A stretch of DNA of 64,000 bases, taken from Actinomyces sp. B33 (GTDB lineage: Bacteria > Actinomycetota > Actinomycetes > Actinomycetales > Actinomycetaceae). Shown in pieces: positions 46,562 to 53,876 of this stretch (its first letter is position 1; each line of letters starts with the position of its first letter). The position numbers and the translations under genes are program-made. The stretch lies in the NCBI RefSeq assembly GCF_028437565.1, contig NZ_JAMRYR010000006.1:62001-126000 (forward strand), read 5' to 3'. Below the pieces are notes generated by a model. The model was not told where the DNA came from, did not search any database, and saw nothing but the letters and a program-made list of their open reading frames with translations.

Positions 46562-47404
46562 TCACAATCCCGACGGGTCGTCGCCCGGGAGGGCTCCCCG
46601 GGCGCACGAACCGGCGCCGGTCCGATCGGACGTCAGGCGGCGCGGGTCGTCGACGCACAGCGTCACGGCCTCGACGACGCCGGTGAGGAGGGCGAGGGGC
46701 AGGGCCTGACGCAGGTGCGCGCCGGGGATTCCGGCCGCGCGTCGGCGCTCCCCGCGCCGGAAGATCCACTTCTCGACGGCGACGGCCGAGCAGACGGCAC
46801 CGACGACGACGGCCCCGAGGACCGCCAGCTCCTTCGGGTCCGCCTCGGTCACACCCTCCAGGGGGTCGGGCCCGTCCGAGGCGCCGGCCTCGTCGTCGGG
46901 GGCGAAACCGGTGTCGTCGGCTTTCGAGCAGGGGTGCTCGGGGTCGACGATCGGCTCGATCTGGGAGAAGCCCTCCGTCTCCTCGAACGCGCCGGCGAAG
47001 GACCACAGCAGCGCCCCGATCAGGCCGGTCTTGAGCACGGCCCGCAGACCCCGCGAGCGCACGAGGTCGGGCAGCGCGTACCACGCGAGCGAGGCCCCCG
47101 TGGACAGGGCCGCCGAGGCGACGGCGCGGGGGCGCTCCTCGATGAGGCCGCGAGCGCAGGCGCGCGCGTCGGCCCGATTCGCGCAGGCCCATGCGTCCGC
47201 GGCCCGCTCCCGCAGGCGGGTGGCGCCGCGGACTGTGCGGTCGCGCAGGTCGGCGATGGTCCCGGCCGCGTCCTCGCCGAGGATCTGGGCGTTGAGGACC
47301 GCGTCCTGGGCGGCCTCGGGAATCGCGGGCATCGCGTCGGAGACCGATTGCGCCAGGTTCGCGGCGGCTCCAGCGGCGTCGAGGGGGGTCTTCTGGTCGG
47401 TCAT
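46562..47404 (-). CDS. Hypothetical Ala-rich membrane protein
   Basis: 280 aa, not recognised. N-terminal amphipathic helices (SDAMPAIPEAAQDAVLNAQI, LRDRTVRGATRLRERAADA), two hydrophobic segments near 91-108 and 122-138, an acidic loop of about 50 residues, and another membrane segment near 196-212 followed by a basic stretch (RRGERRRAAG). The helical N-terminus resembles the protein at 30860-31558. GAGGAG precedes the ATG. No conserved catalytic motif. Confidence 0.7.
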   Translation of the reverse strand: MTDQKTPLDAAGAAANLAQSVSDAMPAIPEAAQDAVLNAQILGEDAAGTIADLRDRTVRGATRLRERAADAWACANRADARACARGLIEERPRAVASAALSTGASLAWYALPDLVRSRGLRAVLKTGLIGALLWSFAGAFEETEGFSQIEPIVDPEHPCSKADDTGFAPDDEAGASDGPDPLEGVTEADPKELAVLGAVVVGAVCSAVAVEKWIFRRGERRRAAGIPGAHLRQALPLALLTGVVEAVTLCVDDPRRLTSDRTGAGSCARGALPGDDPSGL

Positions 47405-47649
47405 CGCGGCCTCCTCAGCAGGGGTGTTCGTGGACCCACCCTATCGGCGCCGGCGCGCCCGTGCTCGCCGCGCGCAGGACGGCGGCCATCCCCGTCTCCT
47501 CGGTCCCCTCGTCGAAGGCCGCGCCGAGCACTCGGGGGAAAGCGGGGCGGGACCTCTGCGCTCGGCGGCGAGGGCGAGAACCTCCCGGGCTCACCGAGCG
47601 GGCGCCCGCCGGCCTCCACGGCCGGCCTCGAGCAGGCGGTCCCGGACGG

Positions 47650-48963
47650 TCAGTCGTGGAGCATGTCGAGCAGGCGTCCGAGGACCTTCCCGGACGAGGC
47701 CCTGAGCCCGTCGTGCTGGTATTCGTTCGTCACCCAGACGCGGGCCCCTCGTACCGCTGCCGCGGTGTCGAGGGACAGGTCGCGGGGGACGAACATGTCG
47801 TCGTAGTAGACGGCGGCGACGACGGGGGTCTCGACGGCGGCGAGGGCCTCGGGCAGGTAGACGGCCGGCCAGTCGCTCCGCTCGGCGAGCGCGTCGGCGA
47901 CTCCTGCGAGGGGCGCCAGGCCCGGGTCCTCGTCGAAGACGCGGCGCATCATGTGCTCCCCGGTCAGGTGGTACGGCTCGGACGTGTCGAGGGGGTCGGC
48001 CCCCTTGGCGAATCCGGGGGTCTCCTCGGCGAGGCGGTCGGCGCTCCAGGCGGTCGCCGTGCCCGCGAGATCCGGGGTCGCGCCGGCGTAGATCGCCTCT
48101 TGGAGGACGCCGTACATCGGGGCCATGGCGACCTCGGCGGCGACCTCGTCGAGGAATTCCGAGGACAGGCGTCGTTCGCCGCGCACGTGGGTCCACGGCC
48201 CTTCGAGGAGGAAGTGGAGGAGGTCGGTGCGGGTCTGCATCCCCAGGCCCATGCCGATCATCCGGAATCTTTCGGGGGACAGGCGCTCACCGGTGGGCAG
48301 GAGCTCCTCGGTGCCGTGGAGGTGGGCGGCGATTTCGCGGATGGTCTGCTCGTCGCCGGGGTGGCGGGCGAGGTAGGCGCGGTTGCGGGCGGCGGTCGCG
48401 GCGAAGGTCTGCCGGTAGATGTCGTCGACGTGGACGAGGCCGGGCAGGCCTCCGGTGATGAGGGACGCTTCGAGGCCCTCGGGGGCCAGGGACAGGTAGG
48501 ACAGGGTGATGAATCCGCCGAAGCTCTGGCCCAGGGTCGTCCATGTGGCGCCTCCGGTGATGTGGTGGCGCAGGGCCTCTGCGTCGCGGACGATCTGGTC
48601 CTGGCGGAAGAGCATCAGGCGGTCGGCGCGCGCCCGATCGTCGGGCAGGTCGGCGAGGGCCTGGGCGTCCATGCGGGTGGATTGGCCGGTCCCGCGCTGG
48701 TCCATGAGGACGACCCGGTAGTCCTCCAGGGCGCGGCCGATCCATCCGTCGCGGAAGTCCCCCTGGCGGGGGGATTTGCCGCCGGGGCCTCCTTGGAGGA
48801 AGAGGAGGTGGGGCAGCTGCTCTCCGCCGGGGCGCACGATCTCGCGGGCGAAGAGGCCGATCGTCGGGTTGTCGGGCCCGAGGGGGCGGGCGTGGTCGAG
48901 GGGGACGTCGAGGCGGTGCTCGTGGACCGTGCAGGAGTGCTGGGTGTACGTCGTCGTGCGCAT
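47650..48963 (-). CDS. Proline iminopeptidase-like alpha/beta hydrolase (peptidase S33)
   Basis: 437 aa, longer than monomeric proline iminopeptidases and typical of the actinobacterial Pip-like subgroup. Oxyanion motif LQGGPGGKSP, strand motif VLMDQRGTGQST, nucleophile elbow LGQSFGGF, and a helical cap (about 190-330) are visible. The acid is probably in YYDDMFVPRD and the His in YQHDGLRAS. Would release N-terminal proline or act on related peptides or amides in the cytoplasm. TACCCT (48970-48975, minus strand) lies 6 nt before the ATG, suggesting a leaderless mRNA. Confidence 0.88.
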   Translation of the reverse strand: MRTTTYTQHSCTVHEHRLDVPLDHARPLGPDNPTIGLFAREIVRPGGEQLPHLLFLQGGPGGKSPRQGDFRDGWIGRALEDYRVVLMDQRGTGQSTRMDAQALADLPDDRARADRLMLFRQDQIVRDAEALRHHITGGATWTTLGQSFGGFITLSYLSLAPEGLEASLITGGLPGLVHVDDIYRQTFAATAARNRAYLARHPGDEQTIREIAAHLHGTEELLPTGERLSPERFRMIGMGLGMQTRTDLLHFLLEGPWTHVRGERRLSSEFLDEVAAEVAMAPMYGVLQEAIYAGATPDLAGTATAWSADRLAEETPGFAKGADPLDTSEPYHLTGEHMMRRVFDEDPGLAPLAGVADALAERSDWPAVYLPEALAAVETPVVAAVYYDDMFVPRDLSLDTAAAVRGARVWVTNEYQHDGLRASSGKVLGRLLDMLHD

Positions 48964-49025
48964 GGCCCCAGGGTATCGCCGCGGGCCCCGGGACCCCACC
49001 GCAGACCCTCGTCCCTCCCCCCTCG

Positions 49026-49088
49026 TTTCCCCCGAAAACGAACATTTCCCACCGAAAACAGGCCCCGGATTTCGTTCCGGTAGGAAAC
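49026..49088 (+). repeat. Dispersed inverted-repeat element, copy B
   Basis: Left arm CCCCCGAAAACGAA (49029-49042), then CATTTCCCACCGAAAACAGG. The right arm TTCGTTCCGGTAGG (49071-49084) matches the left only in part. Lies 37 bp 3' of azlD and 5' of the iminopeptidase gene. Confidence 0.8.
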
Positions 49089-49124
49089 GCCCGCATCGAC
49101 ACGGCCGAACGGACGCCCCGCCGA

Positions 49125-49454
49125 TCACACGAGGGCGAGGAGGCCCACGTAGGAGACCGTCCCGGCCGCCACCGACACGATCAGACGCCTCCCGCACGCC
49201 AGATGAGTCGCCGCCGTGACGGCGCTCGCCACGAGGGCGACCCACCAATCCGGCGACGACTGGCCGATCGCATCGCGCATCGTCGCCGCCACGAGGACCA
49301 CCATGATCCCCGCCAGCATCCACACCGCCATGTCCCGCACGAAACGCGACTCCCGCAACGGCTCGAGAACGACGAAGGGGATCGCGCGCAAGGCGAAATC
49401 GATGACGAACACGATGGCGAGAACCGCCACGAGGTACCACAGCGAATGCGTCAT
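49125..49454 (-). CDS. azlD: AzlD family branched-chain amino acid exporter subunit
   Basis: 109 aa with four hydrophobic segments and the AzlD features FALRAIPFVVLEPLRESRFV and WWVALVASAVTAATHL. Works with AzlC as a two-subunit (BrnFE-like) exporter of branched-chain amino acids or methionine. ATG overlaps the azlC stop by 4 nt. Confidence 0.9.
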   Translation of the reverse strand: MTHSLWYLVAVLAIVFVIDFALRAIPFVVLEPLRESRFVRDMAVWMLAGIMVVLVAATMRDAIGQSSPDWWVALVASAVTAATHLACGRRLIVSVAAGTVSYVGLLALV

Positions 49455-50248
49455 CCCCCCGCCCCCGTCCCGGCCCGAGCCACCGGCCCGCACCCACGAG
49501 GCCGCTCGCCCTCCCCGGGCGCCCGTCCCCCGCCGCCGCGCCCCGCCACGAGGTGACGGACCACGAGCATCCCGACGAAGATCAGGAGAGCGACGAGCAG
49601 CGAATGACCGGGCATGATCGCCAGGGCGACGAGATACGACGCCCCGCCCATCAGGACCGACGGCACCGACTCCACGCCTCGAGCCGCATCCAGGGCGAGC
49701 GTGATGAACATCGCGCACAAGGCGAAGTCCAGGCCCTCGATCGTTTCCGGGATCATCGCCCCCGCCGCGACGCCGACCATCCCCGACACCACCCACGTCA
49801 CCTGGAACGTCACCTGCATGGCGAGCAGGCGCGGCTTCGTCCACCCCTCCGGCCTCGCCGCGGTCAGGGCGAAAGCCTCGTCGACCAGCGCGTACATCGA
49901 GTACAGGCGGGACAACCTGCCCTCGACGACATGGAGGGGGAAGGAGAACGCGTAGAACACGTGCCGGAAGTTGACGAGCAGCATCGTCACGGCGATGACC
50001 GACAGCGGAGAGGACTGAGCGGCCAAGACGATGACCAGCAGCTCGGCCGAACCGGAATAGGCGGCGAACGACAGGGCCGGCGCCATCCACCACGGCATCC
50101 CCACCTGCATGACGAGCACCCCGTACGCGATTCCCAAGGGGACGTAGCCGGCCGCCGCCGGCAGCGTCGTCGTCACGCCCGCGGCGATCTCCTCGCGGAC
50201 GGACCGCGCGGGGACCGGTCGGTGCGCGGTCCGCGGCAGTCCTGTCAT
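49451..50248 (-). CDS. azlC: AzlC family branched-chain amino acid exporter subunit
   Basis: 265 aa. Seven to eight membrane segments; AzlC signatures PLGIAYGVLVMQVG, LSFAAYSGSAELLVI and VNFRHVFYAFSFPLHV are clear. The C-terminal 35 residues are Gly/Arg-rich. Large subunit of an amino acid exporter similar to C. glutamicum BrnF. The -10 box GACAAT (50256-50261, minus strand) is 7 nt before the ATG. Confidence 0.93.
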   Translation of the reverse strand: MTGLPRTAHRPVPARSVREEIAAGVTTTLPAAAGYVPLGIAYGVLVMQVGMPWWMAPALSFAAYSGSAELLVIVLAAQSSPLSVIAVTMLLVNFRHVFYAFSFPLHVVEGRLSRLYSMYALVDEAFALTAARPEGWTKPRLLAMQVTFQVTWVVSGMVGVAAGAMIPETIEGLDFALCAMFITLALDAARGVESVPSVLMGGASYLVALAIMPGHSLLVALLIFVGMLVVRHLVAGRGGGGRAPGEGERPRGCGPVARAGTGAGG

Positions 50249-50922
50249 GGGGTCAATTGTCGGCTTATCGGCGAGGGAGGGGCTGAGCCGGTTCGTTGAG
50301 CGGACATCGGCGACGGGACGGGACAGGGGCCGCGTCGCCGAGGTCGCCCCGCCCGAGCGCTTCTTCGATCGCCCGCGGTCGCCGAGGGCCCAGGAGCTCC
50401 TCGACGCGTTCCGATTCGACTGATCCCCGAGCGGCGCCGCCGCCTCCTGCCCGGACGGGACGTCGCCGCCCGGGGAGAGCCTTGGAACGCGGACGGGCAG
50501 CGGGAAGGATGGGGAGGACCGGCCCGCGAGCGCGCGTCCGAACAAGGACATCAAAACCTGCTGAGAACCCACCGCGGAATGCCCGAACACCACGCCCGCC
50601 AAGCCGTCGAACGGCTCCTCAGACTCCCTCGCAGAACACCCCACCAGATCAACGACCTCGCAAAGGAGAACCACTGGAGGCAATCGCGAACCCGACCCGC
50701 ACCCACCGAACCCACCGACCCACAACCCGGCACACACTTCAGTCCCGAAGACGGCAACCACATCCGAAAAGGCTGGGCCGGACACTAACACCCACCACGA
50801 CGCGCCGAACCCATACACACATTCCTGCCGCTAACTCTGATTTCTCATTCCAACTTCTGGGGACTAGTTCACTGTTCGGGCAGGCGCCGCTCGCCGAACG
50901 GCGCGGACCGACCGGACGCGGA
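50249..50922. other. Gene-poor stretch of unusual composition
   Basis: 674 bp between azlC and rnhA. From about 50540 to 50870 the plus strand is A/C-rich and G/T-poor with lower GC than the surroundings. A 69-codon frame at 50579-50788 (MPEHHARQAVERLLRLPRRT at its start) has no ribosome binding site or recognised homologue. It may be a remnant of transferred DNA; I do not call a gene. Confidence 0.45.
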
Positions 50923-51945
50923 TCAGGCCCCGGGCAGGAGGGTCGACTGGTGGTGGAGGATGCGGACGCCCGGGGACTGCGAGAGGCCATCGGCTCTGTC
51001 GTCCTCGGCATCGGCGGCGACCCAGATCGACGTCTCCAGGCTCTCCCCCGCCTGCCACCGGATCCTGTAGCGGACGAGCCACGCGTCCGCCCCGGCTCGG
51101 ACCGCCTCGATGCGTCCGACCTTCAGCCCCGTGGGGGCGGGCCCCGCCATGCCCGGGGTCGAGCGCCCATCGGGCCAGATCCTCACCGCGCCGGGCGCCT
51201 CGATGCGCGCCAGGGCCTCGGCGTCGCCGCCGGCCCAGGCGAGGATCATCTCCTTCTCGCTCGCGACCAGGTCCGGGCCCTCCTGCGCGCCCTGCGCGCC
51301 CTCCCGCTCCGCGTCCGCCCGGACGGAAAGGGACGCATGGACGCGCTCGGCGGCCTCGTTCATCGGACCTTCCATCGCCGATGAGTCGGGTGAATCCGCG
51401 AGCGCGCGGCTCCCCTCCCCCGCCCGCGCCTCGGCGGAGGCGGTGCCCTCCCCGGCCCCGCCTCCCCCGCCGACCCGGCCGAACCCGGGGCCCCCCGAGG
51501 GGACCCGGCCGTCCCGGTACGCCTCGGCGCATCCCCTGGCGCGGTCGTCGGCGGCCTCGTTCATCGGATGGCCGGCGTGGCCCTTGACCCATTCGAAGGT
51601 CACGCGCCGCCCCTCGATGGCCCGGTCGATCTCCTGGATGAGCCCGAGGTTCTTGATCGGCTTCTTATCCGCCTTCGTCCAGCCGCGCTTCTTCCAGCCC
51701 AGCCGCCATTTCGACACGACGTTGATCGCGTACTGCGAATCGGCGAGGACATGGAGCGGCTCGTGAGCCAGGCCCGCGGCCTCGGTCGCCCGCAGGAGTT
51801 CGAGGACGGCGGTGAGCTCGCCGAGGTTGTTCGTCCCCTCGGGCCAGCCGCCCGCGTCCCAGCAGGAGTCGTCGACGACCCACGCCCACCCGGCGGGGCC
51901 GGGGTTGCCCAGGGAGGAGCCGTCAACAGCCGCTGTGATCGTCAT
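50923..51945 (-). CDS. rnhA: Ribonuclease HI with C-terminal extension
   Basis: 340 aa. Residues 1-142 are a complete RNase HI: catalytic Asp8 (AAVDGSS), Glu43 (NLGELTA), Asp69 (LADSQYA), the WKKRGWTKADKKPIKN handle, and the fourth carboxylate in NEAADDRAR. A Gly/Ala/Glu-rich linker is followed by about 130 residues (LVASEKEMILAWAGGDAEAL, VRYRIRWQAGESLETSIWV) that look like an NTF2/DUF4440-type domain. RNase HI normally ends near 150 aa, so this is a fusion. TACCAT (51953-51958) lies 7 nt before ATG 51945 and overlaps the earlier ATG at 51954, deciding the start. Confidence 0.92.
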   Translation of the reverse strand: MTITAAVDGSSLGNPGPAGWAWVVDDSCWDAGGWPEGTNNLGELTAVLELLRATEAAGLAHEPLHVLADSQYAINVVSKWRLGWKKRGWTKADKKPIKNLGLIQEIDRAIEGRRVTFEWVKGHAGHPMNEAADDRARGCAEAYRDGRVPSGGPGFGRVGGGGGAGEGTASAEARAGEGSRALADSPDSSAMEGPMNEAAERVHASLSVRADAEREGAQGAQEGPDLVASEKEMILAWAGGDAEALARIEAPGAVRIWPDGRSTPGMAGPAPTGLKVGRIEAVRAGADAWLVRYRIRWQAGESLETSIWVAADAEDDRADGLSQSPGVRILHHQSTLLPGA

Positions 51946-52084
51946 GGCCGCCATGGTAGCGAGCCGCCCGCGCGCGAAACGCGCACGGCCCCCCCGCGCC
52001 CAGCGGGCCGGCGCCCGACCGCGCGACCCCGAGGACGGCGCCCCGGGGCATCGCGGATCGAGGGGCTCGCGCGCGTTGCGGCGG

Positions 52085-53461
52085 TCAGTGGTGGGCCACC
52101 AGGTTCGCGCCCTCGCGGGCGTTCGACTCGGCCGTCATCATCCGCAGGATCTCGGAGATCTTCAGGCCCTTGGTCGGCACCTGGGCCGGATCCTCGAACA
52201 TCAGGTCCCCCAGGACGTTCTGGACGTACTCCATGTCCTTGTCGCCCCGGCCCGACAGGTTGACGAGGATCGTCACGGGCTCGTCGCCGTCGGACGCCGT
52301 CTCCTCCAGCTCCTCGGCCATCTTCAGGGCCTGGGCCAGCGCGTGGGACGACTCCAGCGCGGGGATGATCCCCTCGTAGCGGGACAGGAGGCGGAACGCC
52401 TGGAGGGCCTCGTTGTCGTCGACGCCCGTGTAGGAGACGCGGCCGGTGTCCATGAGGTGCGCGTGCTCGGGCCCGACTCCCGGGTAGTCCAGGCCCGCCG
52501 ACACGGAGAAGGACTCCCCGACGTTGCCGTCGGAGGAGCGCAGGACGTACGACCTCGACCCGTGGAGGATCCCGACGACGCCCCGGTTGAGGGGCGCGCC
52601 GTGACGGTGGGTGTCGAGGCCCTCGCCGGCCGGTTCGACGCCGATGAGGTCGACGCCGTCGTTGCCGGGCAGGTCCTCGAGGTATTCGGCGAAGGCGCCG
52701 ATCGCGTTCGACCCTCCGCCGACGGCGGCGACGACCGCGTCGGGCAGCCGCCCGGTCCGGTCGATCATCTGCTTGCGGGACTCGCGCGAGATCACCGACT
52801 GGAATTCGCGCACGAGGGTGGGGAACGGGTGGGGGCCGCAGGCCGAGCCGAGGACGTAGTGGGTCGTCGACAGGTTCTGCGCCCAGTCCCCGATGGCGAC
52901 GTCGATGGCGTTCGACATCGAGCCGCCGTCGTCGTTCGTCACGGGCACGACGGTGGCCCCCATGAGGCGCATGCGCCGGACGTTGGGCTGTTGGCGGGCG
53001 ACGTCGGTGGCCCCCATGTAGATCGTGCACTCCATGCCGAACAGGGCGGCGATCATCGCGGTGGCGGTGCCGTGCTGGCCGGCGCCGGTCTCGGCGACGA
53101 GGCGGGTCTTGCCGAGGCGGCTGGCGATGAGGGCCTGGGCGAGGACTTGGTTGCCCTTGTGGGCGCCGCCGTGGGCGAGGTCCTCGCGCTTGAGGAAGAT
53201 GCGGGCCTTGCCCCGGCCGTGCCCGTCCAGCGGGAGGTTCGCGCATTCGGTGATCGGGGTGGGGCGACCGAGGTAGCGCTGCTGGAGGAGGTCGAGTTCG
53301 TCGAGGAAGGAGGGGTCGTTGATCGCGTCGACGTAGGCGCGTTCGAGTTCGTCGAGGACAGGAAGGAGCTCGTCGGGGACGTATTGGCCGCCGTACTCGC
53401 CGAAGAAGGCGGGGATGAGGGTGTCACGGGTGACGACCTCGGGGATCTGGGTGTCGGTCAT
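52085..53461 (-). CDS. trpB: Tryptophan synthase beta subunit, second copy
   Basis: 458 aa, PLP enzyme joining indole and serine. PLP Lys102 in HGGAHKGNQ (the operon copy has HKTNQ), catalytic Glu124 in ETGAGQHG, phosphate loop GGGSNAIG and GRGDKDM are present, so it looks active. It is 53 residues longer than the operon TrpB, with an insertion near 75-86 and a C-terminal extension (about 420-458). Wording such as VLGSACGPHPFPT and GRLPDAVVAAVGGGSN is closer to enteric and coryneform TrpB than its paralogue is. It is preceded by a leader peptide with three Trp codons and alternative hairpins, 40 bp or more from any other trp gene. Confidence 0.95.
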   Translation of the reverse strand: MTDTQIPEVVTRDTLIPAFFGEYGGQYVPDELLPVLDELERAYVDAINDPSFLDELDLLQQRYLGRPTPITECANLPLDGHGRGKARIFLKREDLAHGGAHKGNQVLAQALIASRLGKTRLVAETGAGQHGTATAMIAALFGMECTIYMGATDVARQQPNVRRMRLMGATVVPVTNDDGGSMSNAIDVAIGDWAQNLSTTHYVLGSACGPHPFPTLVREFQSVISRESRKQMIDRTGRLPDAVVAAVGGGSNAIGAFAEYLEDLPGNDGVDLIGVEPAGEGLDTHRHGAPLNRGVVGILHGSRSYVLRSSDGNVGESFSVSAGLDYPGVGPEHAHLMDTGRVSYTGVDDNEALQAFRLLSRYEGIIPALESSHALAQALKMAEELEETASDGDEPVTILVNLSGRGDKDMEYVQNVLGDLMFEDPAQVPTKGLKISEILRMMTAESNAREGANLVAHH

Positions 53462-53500
53462 GGGAGGAGCCTTTCGGTGGGGAGTGGACTGTCCTGGGAA

Positions 53501-53582
53501 GGCCGACCGGTCCGGATATGAGAAATCGGCCCGCCGCTTCGCCAGAAGCTGATACGAGCCGATGGGGACGACGAGGCGGCTC
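53501..53582 (-). promoter_or_regulatory. Putative trp attenuator upstream of the second trpB
   Basis: On the minus strand after the leader stop, four segments can pair in exclusive ways. GAGCCG (53577-53582) pairs with CGGCTC (53556-53561). GGCTCG (53555-53560) pairs with CGGGCC (53528-53533). GGCCGA (53526-53531) pairs with TCGGCC (53501-53506). Thus 1:2 plus 3:4 competes with 2:3. No U-run follows segment 4, so the mode (transcriptional or translational) is uncertain. Confidence 0.55.
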
Positions 53583-53586
53583 GCGA

Positions 53587-53625
53587 CTACGCGCGCCACC
53601 ACCAGTTGGTCGTCATGCTCAGCAT
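53587..53625 (-). CDS. trpL: Leader peptide of the second trpB (MLSMTTNWWWRA)
   Basis: 12 codons with three consecutive Trp codons, stop TAG. TACGAT (53632-53637, minus strand) lies exactly 6 nt before ATG 53625, so the transcript likely starts at the leader ATG. The final five residues WWWRA and 17 nt of DNA around them are identical to the trpE leader at 63586-63639. Confidence 0.8.
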   Translation of the reverse strand: MLSMTTNWWWRA

Positions 53626-53713
53626 GGCGTCATCGTATGCCAGGGACCCGACGCCGTGCCACCTCGTCCACGCGGCGGCGTCCTCGTCGCCCCCTCTCCC
53701 CCTCCACCCCCTC

Positions 53714-53775
53714 TTTTCCCCCGAAAACGAACATTTCCCACCAAAAACAGGTCCATATTTTCGTTTTCGGGGGTA
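53714..53775 (+). repeat. Dispersed inverted-repeat element, copy C (most symmetrical)
   Basis: Perfect 14-bp arms CCCCCGAAAACGAA (53718-53731) and TTCGTTTTCGGGGG (53760-53773) around a 28-nt interior containing CATTTCCCACCAAAAACAGG. 3' of the S9 peptidase gene and 5' of trpL/trpB. Confidence 0.88.
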
Positions 53776-53868
53776 ATCGCTCCCCAACGGGCCCACCCGC
53801 CCCGCCCCGGCGGCTCCCGTGTCGGCGGCGTTGAGGGGTAATCGCTCCCCGACGGGCCCACCGGCCCC
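53770..53868. repeat. Two 34-bp direct repeats, each beginning with a palindrome
   Basis: GGGGTAATCGCTCCCC followed by a further 18 nt occurs at 53770-53803 and 53835-53868 (period 65), differing at two positions. The first copy overlaps the right arm of inverted-repeat copy C; the second ends 9 bp from the S9 peptidase stop. Confidence 0.8.
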
Positions 53869-53876
53869 ACCCGATG

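Noticed and set aside
50579-50788. 69-codon frame in the low-GC stretch
   Set aside because: No ribosome binding site, no -10 box at the start codon and no recognised family; kept only as part of the odd-composition region.
51954-51954. Longer start for rnhA (MAAMTIT)
   Set aside because: This ATG lies inside the TACCAT -10 box used for the downstream ATG.
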